64,000 nt of DNA. Origin: Planctomycetota bacterium (lineage in GTDB: Bacteria > Planctomycetota > UBA1135 > UBA2386). Position numbers and translations under genes: made by a program. The DNA is taken from contig JAEUHS010000033.1 of NCBI GenBank assembly GCA_016794035.1, positions 1 through 64,000 of the forward strand, given 5' to 3'. How positions within the stretch are numbered: the first letter of the stretch is position 1; each line of letters begins with the position of its first letter. Below, piece by piece: positions 8,801-15,861 of the stretch. The notes under the pieces were generated by a model. The model was not told where the DNA came from. It worked only from the letters and a program-made list of their open reading frames with translations, and ran no database searches.

Positions 8801-10131
8801 CCGTCGTCGACGACGCATCCGCGCAGGGCGCCGAACTGCAGCCCGCGCTGGCCTCCGACGCCGAGTTCGATCGCGAACTGGCGCGGCTCGCGGTCGAGCC
8901 CGCGCCGCGCGCGCCAAAGCTCGCGGCCGGCAGCAAGGTCGTGCTGGTGATCGGCGCGCTCTACGCCGGCGGCACCGAGCGCCAGATCTGCAACCTCGCG
9001 GTCGAACTCGACCGCCGCGGCCACGCGGTCACGATCCTCGCCCTGGCGGGCCTCGACGGCACGGCCGGCCACTATCGCAGCCTGCTGCACGGCACCGGCG
9101 TCGCGCTGCGCGCCGCGACCCACGCCGAGGCGCAGTTCTCGCTCGGCGCCGCGGCCGCCGACGACCGCCGCCTGCATCTGCTCGCCGGCCTGCCGGCCGG
9201 TCTGCGCGACGAGGTCTGGCGCCTGTTCTCGCACCTCGCCGTGCTGCGACCCGAGGTCGTGCACTGCTGCCTCGACGGCCCGAACATCAGCGGCGGCATC
9301 GCCGGCCTGCTCGCCGACACGCCGTGCATCGCGCTCGGCATCCGCAGCTTCAACCCGACCCACTACCCGCACCAGCTGCGGCCGTGGTTCGAGCGCTACT
9401 ACCGCCTGCTGGCGTCGAGCGCGCGCGTGCGCCTGTTCGCCAACAGCCGCGTCTGCGCCGACGACTACGCGCAGTGGCTCGGCACGGACCCGGGCTTCCG
9501 GCTGGTGCGCAACGGGCTCGACACGGCGGCGCTCGGCTCGTCGACCGAAGCCGAGCAGCGCGCGTTCCGCGGCGAGCTCGGCATCCCGCTGCAGGCCCCG
9601 TTGGCGACCGGCCTGCTGCGCCTGTGCGAGGAGAAGCAGCCGCTGGTGTTCGTGCGCGCGGTCGCGGCGGCCCATCGGCTGGTGCCCGACCTGCACGCGG
9701 TGCTCGCCGGCGAAGGCCCGCTGCGGCGCGAGACCGAACAGCTGGCGCAGAAGCTCGGCATCGCCGACCGCCTGCACCTGGTCGGCCGCCGCCAGGACGT
9801 GGCGACCCTGCACGGCGCCGCCGACGTCGTCGTGCTGACCTCGCGCATCGAAGGCACCCCGAACGCGTTGCTCGAGGCGATGTGGTTCCGCCGGCCGGTC
9901 GTCGCGACGCGCGCCGGCGGCTGTGTCGAGGTGGTCGACGACGGCGTCACCGGCACGCTGTGTGACGTCGGCGACGCGGACGCACTCGGTCGCGCGATCG
10001 CCGAGTTCGCGCGCGATCCGGCGCGGCGGGCCCGGTTCGGCGATGCCGGTCACCGGCGCGTCCAGGAGCGCTTCTCGCTGCAACGCATGGTCGACGACAC
10101 GCTGGCGATGTACCGCGGAGACGACGCATGA
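5833..10131 (+). CDS. asnB: Asparagine synthetase-glycosyltransferase fusion with two copies of a novel domain
   Basis: A 1432-residue multidomain protein. Residues 1-215 are a class II glutamine amidotransferase starting MCGIAG, so Cys2 is the nucleophile. Residues about 230-600 are an asparagine-synthase ATP-pyrophosphatase domain (SGGVDSS near 272, LSGDGGDEMFGG near 369). Residues 777-853 and 894-985 are two copies of an unrecognised domain (NGRRY and GNGRYSVW hallmarks). Residues about 1035-1430 form a complete GT4 glycosyltransferase (AGGTERQICNL, EGTPNALLEA). AsnB-like enzymes in polysaccharide loci are thought to amidate sugar carboxyls with glutamine nitrogen. The fusion could couple amidation to glycosyl transfer. 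The frame is open throughout, with consistent codon use, so the fusion does not look like an artefact. ATG of the next gene overlaps its TGA. Confidence 0.9.
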   Translation: MCGIAGIVDHQGRWSREELARIARSMADAMPYRGPDDSGVWVSPDGKCALAHRRLSIIDTSSGGHQPFVLGEGRHAITFNGEIYNYLELKQELEAAGHAFQTRSDTEVLLHLLAEHGEAAIERLDGQFAFAHWHAAERQLLLGRDPFGEKPLYWSEGPGWFAFASELHALPKVPGFDATIDQDTIAEYLALQYVDAPRSIYRHAHKLKPGHWLRVAADGQTRIGRHFGFEPRGGVRPSRPMAELADELEAILLRLIRRRMIADVPLGAFLSGGVDSSTVVALMTKALGGTVKTFSIGFENAPDETEHLFARQIAQHLGTDHHDRVLELDVLPLMHHIGTVLDEPNGDSSCLPTFLVSKIAKEQVTVCLSGDGGDEMFGGYGRYFATLQDEARLADFDAGRQYFGSRMLIYCDEHLAELFGQVPPRTAAMLGSLRARMGRGPGPLLHRMRAYDAAHYMPGAVLAKVDRMSMQHSLEVRTPFLSRELAAFAEQLAVDDCYAPGGLLGPQGKLVLKEVAQRYIPRAWLDRRKMGFGVPTKTGWGRDKMLGWMQELVVAGDSKLSQWIDGKGRAAYARRLSSPGNFSFYQAWLMLVLEIWLRNHGSARGEPAEAPPIEVRTLADAIAPGSRQEDLLLCQHLRAAAAPAVVFCADDLPSWVHELPQGSLLVTPQPTETPPHVHNRVIAWNGREAPDSEQLAALPPGPAVFATPLREAHADVLGMLTDRGQTILHRVGDRWRARDAATAAAANGHGPAPRLGERLFGEKLPARPGQIEAAGGFAFRVRLPKLARARALDRTARLVVYENDRRLPHSGSSAQAIVHFGRGRHALEGEWLWFSASDNSDPNHNGRRYLVALQSSTRGGLWHFLGRTPIAHLALDAREGLERLRSRGRTDAPLRFRFRRPFPHDGGACWLAPLRRMRVPLALLQQGWRAVVLEDGTALGPPDQVHEDVRRLGNGRYSVWDDMIWFASSDNTNPNRNGRTYVLALHPPGAVVDDASAQGAELQPALASDAEFDRELARLAVEPAPRAPKLAAGSKVVLVIGALYAGGTERQICNLAVELDRRGHAVTILALAGLDGTAGHYRSLLHGTGVALRAATHAEAQFSLGAAAADDRRLHLLAGLPAGLRDEVWRLFSHLAVLRPEVVHCCLDGPNISGGIAGLLADTPCIALGIRSFNPTHYPHQLRPWFERYYRLLASSARVRLFANSRVCADDYAQWLGTDPGFRLVRNGLDTAALGSSTEAEQRAFRGELGIPLQAPLATGLLRLCEEKQPLVFVRAVAAAHRLVPDLHAVLAGEGPLRRETEQLAQKLGIADRLHLVGRRQDVATLHGAADVVVLTSRIEGTPNALLEAMWFRRPVVATRAGGCVEVVDDGVTGTLCDVGDADALGRAIAEFARDPARRARFGDAGHRRVQERFSLQRMVDDTLAMYRGDDA

Positions 10132-10547
10132 AGCCCGCCGGGCCGGTGTTCCACTGCTTCTCGGTCGTCGCGGTCAGCGGCTGGATGCTGCTGGCCGCCA
10201 GCTGGCTGCTGGTGCGCGGCAAGCTGCCCGGCCGCTACCTGCTGCAGGTCGGTCGCGCGATGTGCCGCCGGCGCCACCGCGGCGAGCTGACCGACTTCCG
10301 TCCGGAGCAGGGCCGCTGCTTCGTCGCCACGGTCCAGGCGGGCGTGCCGTCGGACGCGGACATCGGCAGCCGGCTGGTCGTACTCGAGAACGGCACGCCG
10401 CTGCCGCACCCGCACGCCGCGCACGACGACATCCGCCGGCTCGGGGGCGGCCGCTACTCGCACTGGACCAGCAACGTCTACCTCGCGACCAGCGACGACA
10501 GCGACCCGCGCAGCAACGGCCGCCGCTACACCGTGGAGGAACGGTGA
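10128..10547 (+). CDS. Small membrane-anchored protein with the novel polysaccharide-locus domain
   Basis: A 139-residue protein made of one N-terminal membrane helix (residues about 11-29, VVAVSGWMLLAASWLLVRG), a basic stretch, and a single copy of the domain found twice in the preceding fusion. The domain shows VVLENG, HDDIRRLGGGRYSHW and SDDSDPRSNGRRY. It has no catalytic partner, so here the domain acts alone at the membrane. Basic residues after the helix suggest that the domain faces the cytoplasm. Its ATG overlaps the stop of the fusion gene (ATGA) and its TGA overlaps the GTG of the methyltransferase, so the three should be translated together. I do not recognise it beyond this. Confidence 0.85.
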   Translation: MKPAGPVFHCFSVVAVSGWMLLAASWLLVRGKLPGRYLLQVGRAMCRRRHRGELTDFRPEQGRCFVATVQAGVPSDADIGSRLVVLENGTPLPHPHAAHDDIRRLGGGRYSHWTSNVYLATSDDSDPRSNGRRYTVEER

Positions 10548-11488
10548 GCGCCGTGCCCGGTCCGCGACGCCGCGACGAGCGCGGCCCGCACCCGCTGCTG
10601 TCGGTGCTCGCGTGCCCGACCTGCAGCGGCCGCCTGCTGCTCGACCGCGACGCGCTGCGCTGCGCATGCGGCCGGCGCTACCCGATCGTGCGCGGCGTGC
10701 CGCGCTTCGTGCCCGACGACGGCTACGTCGGCTCGTTCAGCTTCGAGTGGAACACGCACAACCGCACCCAGCTCGACTCGGCCCGCGGCGACACGATGTC
10801 GCGGGACACCCTGGTCGAGAAGACCGGCCTCGACGCGCAGCAGCTGCGCGGCAAGCTGGTGCTCGACGCCGGCACCGGCACCGGCCGCTTCAGCGAGGTG
10901 ATGGCCGGCATGGGCGCACGCGTCGTCGGCGTCGACCTCAGCCTCGCCGTCGAGGCCGCGCACGGCAACCTCGGCCACCGCGACGACGTGCTGATCGCGC
11001 AGGCCGACATCGGCAGGCTGCCGTTCGCGCCGGCGACGTTCGACGTGATCGTCAGCATCGGCGTGCTGCACCACACGCCGGACACGCGGCGGCACTTCGA
11101 GGCGCTGGTGCCGCTGCTGAAGCCCGGCGGCACGATCGCGATCTGGGTCTATCCCGACGCAGGCGACTACCGGATCCGCAACCACTGGATCCCGTGGACC
11201 AACAAGATCCCCCCGCGCATGTTCTACGAATGGTGCCGCTGGTTCGTGCCGTTCGTGCACCGGCGCCAGGGCTCGCGCATCCAGAGCCTCGCCGCGCGCC
11301 TGTTCCCGTACAGCCAGCAGAGCTACGGCATCGAGAACGACATCCTCGACGTGTTCGACGGCTACTCGCCGCGCTACCACGGCATCCACTCGCCGGCCGA
11401 GGTGATCGGCTGGTTCGAGGCCGCGGGCCTCGTCGACGTGCACGAGGCCGGTCCGGTGCAGACGAGCGTGCGCGGTCGCAAGCCGTGA
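10544..11488 (+). CDS. SAM-dependent methyltransferase with Trm112-like zinc ribbon
   Basis: A 314-residue protein. Residues about 25-60 are a Trm112p-type zinc ribbon (LACPTC ... CACGRRYPIV). A class I SAM methyltransferase follows, with motif I LDAGTGTGRFSE, an acidic residue closing strand two (GVDLS), the motif GVLHHTPDT after strand four and a KPGG turn. The last 80 residues are aromatic-rich and may hold the acceptor. Such fused proteins are common in O-antigen and capsule loci, where they methylate sugars or nucleotide sugars. GTG 10544 overlaps the preceding stop (GTGA). GTG 10553 is an alternative start. Confidence 0.88.
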   Translation: MSAVPGPRRRDERGPHPLLSVLACPTCSGRLLLDRDALRCACGRRYPIVRGVPRFVPDDGYVGSFSFEWNTHNRTQLDSARGDTMSRDTLVEKTGLDAQQLRGKLVLDAGTGTGRFSEVMAGMGARVVGVDLSLAVEAAHGNLGHRDDVLIAQADIGRLPFAPATFDVIVSIGVLHHTPDTRRHFEALVPLLKPGGTIAIWVYPDAGDYRIRNHWIPWTNKIPPRMFYEWCRWFVPFVHRRQGSRIQSLAARLFPYSQQSYGIENDILDVFDGYSPRYHGIHSPAEVIGWFEAAGLVDVHEAGPVQTSVRGRKP

Positions 11489-13179
11489 AGCGAGCGGCGC
11501 GGTGGCGGTTGTGGCTGCTGGCAGCGCTCGCGCTGTTCACGACCGGGATCCAGTTCGCCCGCGGGGACAGCGATTGGTCTGCCGACTGGCCGCGGCACCT
11601 CGTGCTCGCTGCGCGACCCGAGCAGGGCTTCGCGTTCCAGGCCGACCTGCCGTCCGGCGCACCGAGCGCACACGCGGCGCCGGTCGAGGCCGTGCTGTGC
11701 GAAGACGGCCGCGAGATCGGCAAGGCCAGCGACCACGAGGCGATCCGCAGGCACGGCGCCGGTCGCTGTTCGTTCTGGCACGGCACGCTGTGGTTCAGCA
11801 GCAGCGACGGCAGCGACCCGCGCACCAACGGCCGCCGCTACGAGGTCGCCTGGCGCGATCCGTGGCCGGCGCGCGGGAAGATGCTGTGCTGGACCGGCGC
11901 CGGCGGCTGCTCGCTCTGGGCGCTGCTGGCCTGGCTGCGCGGCCGCCTGCGCAAGCGCACCTGGCAGCGGCTCGCGCTCGCCTCCGGCACGGGCCTCGTG
12001 TGCCTGCTCGCCGTCGAGGTCGTGCTGCGCCTCCGCTATCCGTTCGGCGAGAGCACGTGGCCCGGCACGTTCGATCTGCAGGTCGGACTGCGCTTCGCCG
12101 CCGACCGCGAGATCCAGCGCACGAACCTGTTCGACTTCGCCCAGGTGCAGCGCACCAATGCGCTTGGCTTCCTCGATCGCGAGCCGCGCGCGCTCGCGGA
12201 CGGCCAACGGCGCATCGTCGTGCTCGGCGATTCGTTCGTCGAAGCGGTGCAGGTGCCGATCGACCAGAAGTTCCACGTGCGCCTGGAGGACGAACTGCAC
12301 ACGCGCGGCATCGCCACGGCGACGCAGGCCTTCGGCATGAGCGGCGCCGGCACCAGCACCGAACTCGGCTTCTACCGGGTGCTCGGCCGGCCGCTGCACC
12401 CAGCGCTGGTGATCGTGCTGTTCGTCTACAACGACTTCGCCAACAACTCGGCGCTGCTCGAATCGATCCGCAACGGCTGGCACCACGAACACGCGCCGCG
12501 GCCGTACTTCCGGCTCGCCGACGGCGCGATGCAGTGGCAGCCGATCGACCCGGACTGGGAGAACTACGTCCTGTACCGGCCGCGCCAGGCGCAGCCGCCC
12601 CTGTTGTCGGCCGTGCTCGGCTGGAGCCGCCTGTTCCAGTGGACGACGACCAGCATCGACTGGATCCGTGGCACCGACGTCGAGCGCGCGAACCTCGACC
12701 AGCACGACCGCCTGCTGCACCTGCGCGCCGACCTGACTCGGCGACCGCTGTTCGACGGCTGGCAGCACCCGGACGACCTCGACATGGACGGCATGGTCGC
12801 CGCGGTCGACCCGCCGCCGGTCTTCCGCGACGCGGTACGCCTGACCGAGCACACGCTCGCCGTGCTGCGCGACGAGGTCGCGCACGACGGCGGCCGGCTG
12901 CTCCTGGTCCTCGCCGACAACCTGATCGGCCCGCCGGTGCCGAACCCACGCCAGCGCGAGCTGCTGCCGCGCGCATGGCTGGACCTGGCCGCGCCGATCT
13001 GCCAGCGCCTCGGCGTGCCCTGTGTCGACCTGCATGCGGCGTTCGTCGAGCGCGGCGTCGTCGGCCGGGTCGAGTTCGTGCGCGACCGGCACTGGAACGT
13101 GCTCGGCCACGCGACCGCCGCGGCCGCCGTCGCCGACTACCTCGCCGCGCACCCCGCGCTGCTGGCCGGTCCGCGGTAG
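11485..13179 (+). CDS. SGNH (AlgX/AlgJ-like) hydrolase or O-acetyltransferase with the novel domain
   Basis: A 564-residue protein starting at GTG 11485 (GTGA overlap with the methyltransferase). After an N-terminal membrane helix, residues 48-123 are one copy of the locus-specific domain (GAGRCSFW, SDGSDPRTNGRRYEV). Two more hydrophobic segments follow (about 140-190). The C-terminal half is an SGNH-type domain with VLGDSFVEA (Ser250), an N-containing block (VYNDFANN) and DRHWN (Asp534, His536), matching the D-x-H-W-N signature of alginate-type O-acetyltransferases AlgJ/AlgX. It likely works outside the membrane, adding or removing acyl groups on the exported glycan. Acetyl transfer versus hydrolysis cannot be decided from sequence. 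Its 3' end overlaps the convergent gene by 43 bases. Confidence 0.85.
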   Translation: MKRAARWRLWLLAALALFTTGIQFARGDSDWSADWPRHLVLAARPEQGFAFQADLPSGAPSAHAAPVEAVLCEDGREIGKASDHEAIRRHGAGRCSFWHGTLWFSSSDGSDPRTNGRRYEVAWRDPWPARGKMLCWTGAGGCSLWALLAWLRGRLRKRTWQRLALASGTGLVCLLAVEVVLRLRYPFGESTWPGTFDLQVGLRFAADREIQRTNLFDFAQVQRTNALGFLDREPRALADGQRRIVVLGDSFVEAVQVPIDQKFHVRLEDELHTRGIATATQAFGMSGAGTSTELGFYRVLGRPLHPALVIVLFVYNDFANNSALLESIRNGWHHEHAPRPYFRLADGAMQWQPIDPDWENYVLYRPRQAQPPLLSAVLGWSRLFQWTTTSIDWIRGTDVERANLDQHDRLLHLRADLTRRPLFDGWQHPDDLDMDGMVAAVDPPPVFRDAVRLTEHTLAVLRDEVAHDGGRLLLVLADNLIGPPVPNPRQRELLPRAWLDLAAPICQRLGVPCVDLHAAFVERGVVGRVEFVRDRHWNVLGHATAAAAVADYLAAHPALLAGPR

Positions 13180-15110
13180 AGCGCGAGGCTGCCCTCGACC
13201 ATGCGGTCGACGGCGAACGTGCTGGTGACGAACGCCCGCCCGGCGCGGCCCATGCGCCGGCCCAGCTCGCGGTCGCGCAGGATCGTCGCGCACGCCGCGG
13301 CGAGCGGCGGCACGGTCGGCTCGTCGACCACGAACCCGGTGACGCCGTGCTGCACGGCCTCGACGCTGCCGCCGGCCGCGGTGCAGACGACGGGCCGCTC
13401 GAGCCACTGCGCCTCGAGCGCGACGTTCGGGATGCCTTCGAAGGTCGACGTCAGCAGCAGCAGGTCCGCCGCGCAGAGCGCCGCGAACGGATCCGGTCGT
13501 CGGCCGAGCAGGTGCACGCAGTCCTGCAGGCCCAGCGCGGCGATGCGCTGCACGACGGCCGCGTGGTCGGGACCGTGGCCGACGTGCAGCGCGTGCAGGT
13601 CCGGCTGTTCGCGCCGCAGCGCCGCGACGACCTCGAGCCACAGGAACGGTCGCTTCTCGGCCGACAGGCGGAACACCCCGGCCAGCACCGGATCCCCGGC
13701 GCCGATGCCGAGCTCGCGCCGCAGCGCCGCGACCTCGTCGTCGGCCGGCACGCGCAGCGCCGCCTCGTCGAGGCCGTTGTGCACCGTGCGCACGGCCTCG
13801 CCCGGCACGCCGATCCACTGCGCGTAGTCGGCGCCGCCCGCCGCCGAGTTGGCCGACAGCACGAGGCCCGGCACCGCCGCCGCGAGCCGGTACCAGCGCT
13901 GGAACCACGGCACGTCGAGGTAGGGGAAGTGCGTCGGGTTGACGTTGCGCATCGACAGCACGATGCGCGGCACGCCCGCGGCGACGCCGGCGATCGCGCC
14001 GAGCAGGTTGGTCTTGTCGAGGGCGGCGTGCAGCACGTCCGGCGCCGCGGCGGCGACGTGCGTGGCCGTGCGCCAGGCGTCGGCGCCGAACACGTCCGGC
14101 AACTGGTCCAACAGCGCCAGCGCCCCCGGCGCGCGCGCCTCCAGTTCGGCCGGCACGAACCCGGCCGCCGGCCGCGACAGGTCCAGCAGGTGCACGCCGC
14201 TGCCGGCGAGCATCGGCACGTAGTGCCCGGCCGCGCCGGCGAACCCGTCCAGCGACGCGAGGCAGACGTCGAAGCCGCGCGCCACGAGTCCCTGCGCCAG
14301 GTTGCAGAACTGCCGCTCGGCGCCGCCGGGCCCCAGCGAACTGATCAGCAGCAGGATGCGTCGCGGCAGCGCCGCGTCGGACTGCCTGGCGGCGGCGAAG
14401 CGGCGGAACGCGGCGGCGAACCCGGGCTCGCTGCCGCCGCCCACCGGCAGCACGCCGTCGCTGCCCGGCACCAGCACGCGCACCTCGTAGCTGCGGCCGT
14501 TCGTCGCCGGGTCGCTGCCGTCCGCGGCCGAGAAGTAGACGCCCCGGTCCCAGACGCTGTAGCGGCCGCCGCCGAGCTGGCGGATGTCGTCGTGCAGCGC
14601 ATCCGCGAACGGCAGCGGGCGGCCGTCCTCGAACAGCAGCACGCGTCGGCCGCTGTCCGGCGCCGGCAGCGGCAGCGCGGCCAGCGACGCCCACCAGCAC
14701 ACGCCGCCGTCGTGGCGGAACGGCGGCCGCAGGCGCAACCGATCGCGGCGTCCGACCAGCGCCGCGAGCCAACGGCGCCACGGCCGCGCGCCGTCGGCCG
14801 CCACTGCGCCCACGCGCCGCCAGCCGCTGCCGTAGCGCTGCACGACCTCGGCGCCGATGCCCTGCAGCGCCGTCAGCACGTCGGCGCGCGCCGCCAGCGC
14901 CGCATCGCTCACGACCGCGATGCCGCGCCATGGCGTGCGCGCGGCCAGCGCCTCGGCGCCCGTCCACGCGCCCTCGAACGTCGGCAGCGTGGCCAGCCAC
15001 GCCGGCGCGGCTGCGTCGGCGACGACGCGCACGGGTCGGCCCGTGTCCGCCAACAGTCGCCACAGGGCGACGTCCTCGCGCTGCATGGCGGCCGCCGCGG
15101 CCTCGCTCAC
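13137..15110 (-). CDS. Glycosyltransferase GT4 with N-terminal copy of the novel domain
   Basis: A 657-residue protein. Residues 1-120 are an Ala-rich region that looks like a degenerate glycosyl-enzyme or binding domain. Residues 125-212 are the locus domain in its longer form (FRHDGGVCWW, then HDDIRQLGGGRYSVW and SDPATNGRSYEV). The rest is a GT4 glycosyltransferase (GPGGAERQFCNL, FRLSAEKRP, EGIPNVALEA) closely similar in layout to the C-terminal part of the asparagine-synthetase fusion. GTG 15110 is chosen because it overlaps the TGA of the upstream ABC ATPase (GTGA). It is the last gene of the minus-strand export operon. Confidence 0.87.
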   Translation of the reverse strand: MSEAAAAAMQREDVALWRLLADTGRPVRVVADAAAPAWLATLPTFEGAWTGAEALAARTPWRGIAVVSDAALAARADVLTALQGIGAEVVQRYGSGWRRVGAVAADGARPWRRWLAALVGRRDRLRLRPPFRHDGGVCWWASLAALPLPAPDSGRRVLLFEDGRPLPFADALHDDIRQLGGGRYSVWDRGVYFSAADGSDPATNGRSYEVRVLVPGSDGVLPVGGGSEPGFAAAFRRFAAARQSDAALPRRILLLISSLGPGGAERQFCNLAQGLVARGFDVCLASLDGFAGAAGHYVPMLAGSGVHLLDLSRPAAGFVPAELEARAPGALALLDQLPDVFGADAWRTATHVAAAAPDVLHAALDKTNLLGAIAGVAAGVPRIVLSMRNVNPTHFPYLDVPWFQRWYRLAAAVPGLVLSANSAAGGADYAQWIGVPGEAVRTVHNGLDEAALRVPADDEVAALRRELGIGAGDPVLAGVFRLSAEKRPFLWLEVVAALRREQPDLHALHVGHGPDHAAVVQRIAALGLQDCVHLLGRRPDPFAALCAADLLLLTSTFEGIPNVALEAQWLERPVVCTAAGGSVEAVQHGVTGFVVDEPTVPPLAAACATILRDRELGRRMGRAGRAFVTSTFAVDRMVEGSLALYRGPASSAGCAAR

Positions 15111-15856
15111 GCGACCTCGCCGGTGTCCATGAAGCGCTGGTAGTTGGTGCAGACCTCGGTCGCCGCGCCATCCTGGTGCAGGCGGCCCTGGTGCAACCAG
15201 ATCGCGCGCGAACACAGGGCCATCACCTGCGACGGGCTGTGCGACACGAAGCACAGCGTCTTGCCGGCCGCCTGGAACTGCTTGATCGTCGCCTCGCACT
15301 TGTGCGCGAACTGGCCGTCGCCGACCGACAGCACCTCGTCGAGCAGCAGGATGTCGGGGTCGATGTGGGCGACGACCGCGAAGCCGAGCCGCGCCTTCAT
15401 GCCGGTCGAGTAGGTCTGGATCGGCGCGTCGATGAAGTCGCCGATGCCGGAGTAGTCGACGATCTTGCCGAGCAGAGCGTCGACCTGCCGCCGGCTCAGA
15501 CCGAGCAGCGCGGCGTTCAGGTAGACGTTCTCGTAGCCGGTCAGGTCCGGGTGGAAGCCGGCGCCGAGTTCGAGCAGCGGTCCGAGCCGGCCATGGACCG
15601 TCACCGTGCCTTCGGTCGGCGGCGTGGTCTGCGCGACCAACGCCAGCGTCGTGCTCTTGCCCGAACCGTTGGTGCCGAGGATCGCCACCGACTCGCCGGC
15701 CTGGATCTCGAAGCTGACGTTGCGCAGCGCCCAGAACTCGTTCTTCTGGCTCGGCCGCTGCAGCACCGAGCGCAGCAGTTCGCGGGCGAGGAACGGCCGC
15801 TGGTGCCGCACCAGGAAGCGCTTGCCGACGTTCTCGAAGCGGATCGCGGTGGCCAT
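15107..15856 (-). CDS. Polysaccharide ABC exporter, ATP-binding subunit (Wzt-like)
   Basis: A 249-residue ATPase. Walker A is GTNGSGKST, the signature is YSTGMKARLGF and Walker B is DILLLDEVLSVGD, the D-E-V-L-S-V-G-D form diagnostic of polysaccharide and teichoic-acid exporters (ABC-2 type). It pairs with the permease encoded just upstream and energises export of the undecaprenyl-linked polymer. It lacks the C-terminal carbohydrate-binding domain seen in longer Wzt proteins, so chain termination may be set elsewhere. ATG 15856 gives MATAIRFENV. GTG 15865, three codons earlier, would overlap the permease stop by four bases, like other junctions in this locus. Confidence 0.92.
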   Translation of the reverse strand: MATAIRFENVGKRFLVRHQRPFLARELLRSVLQRPSQKNEFWALRNVSFEIQAGESVAILGTNGSGKSTTLALVAQTTPPTEGTVTVHGRLGPLLELGAGFHPDLTGYENVYLNAALLGLSRRQVDALLGKIVDYSGIGDFIDAPIQTYSTGMKARLGFAVVAHIDPDILLLDEVLSVGDGQFAHKCEATIKQFQAAGKTLCFVSHSPSQVMALCSRAIWLHQGRLHQDGAATEVCTNYQRFMDTGEVA

Positions 15857-15861
15857 GCGGG

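Noticed and set aside
5284-10083. A 1599-codon open frame on the minus strand opposite the asparagine-synthetase fusion
   Set aside because: It is the antisense of strongly conserved enzyme domains and its product is Arg/Ala/Val-rich with no domain; long antisense frames are expected at this GC content.
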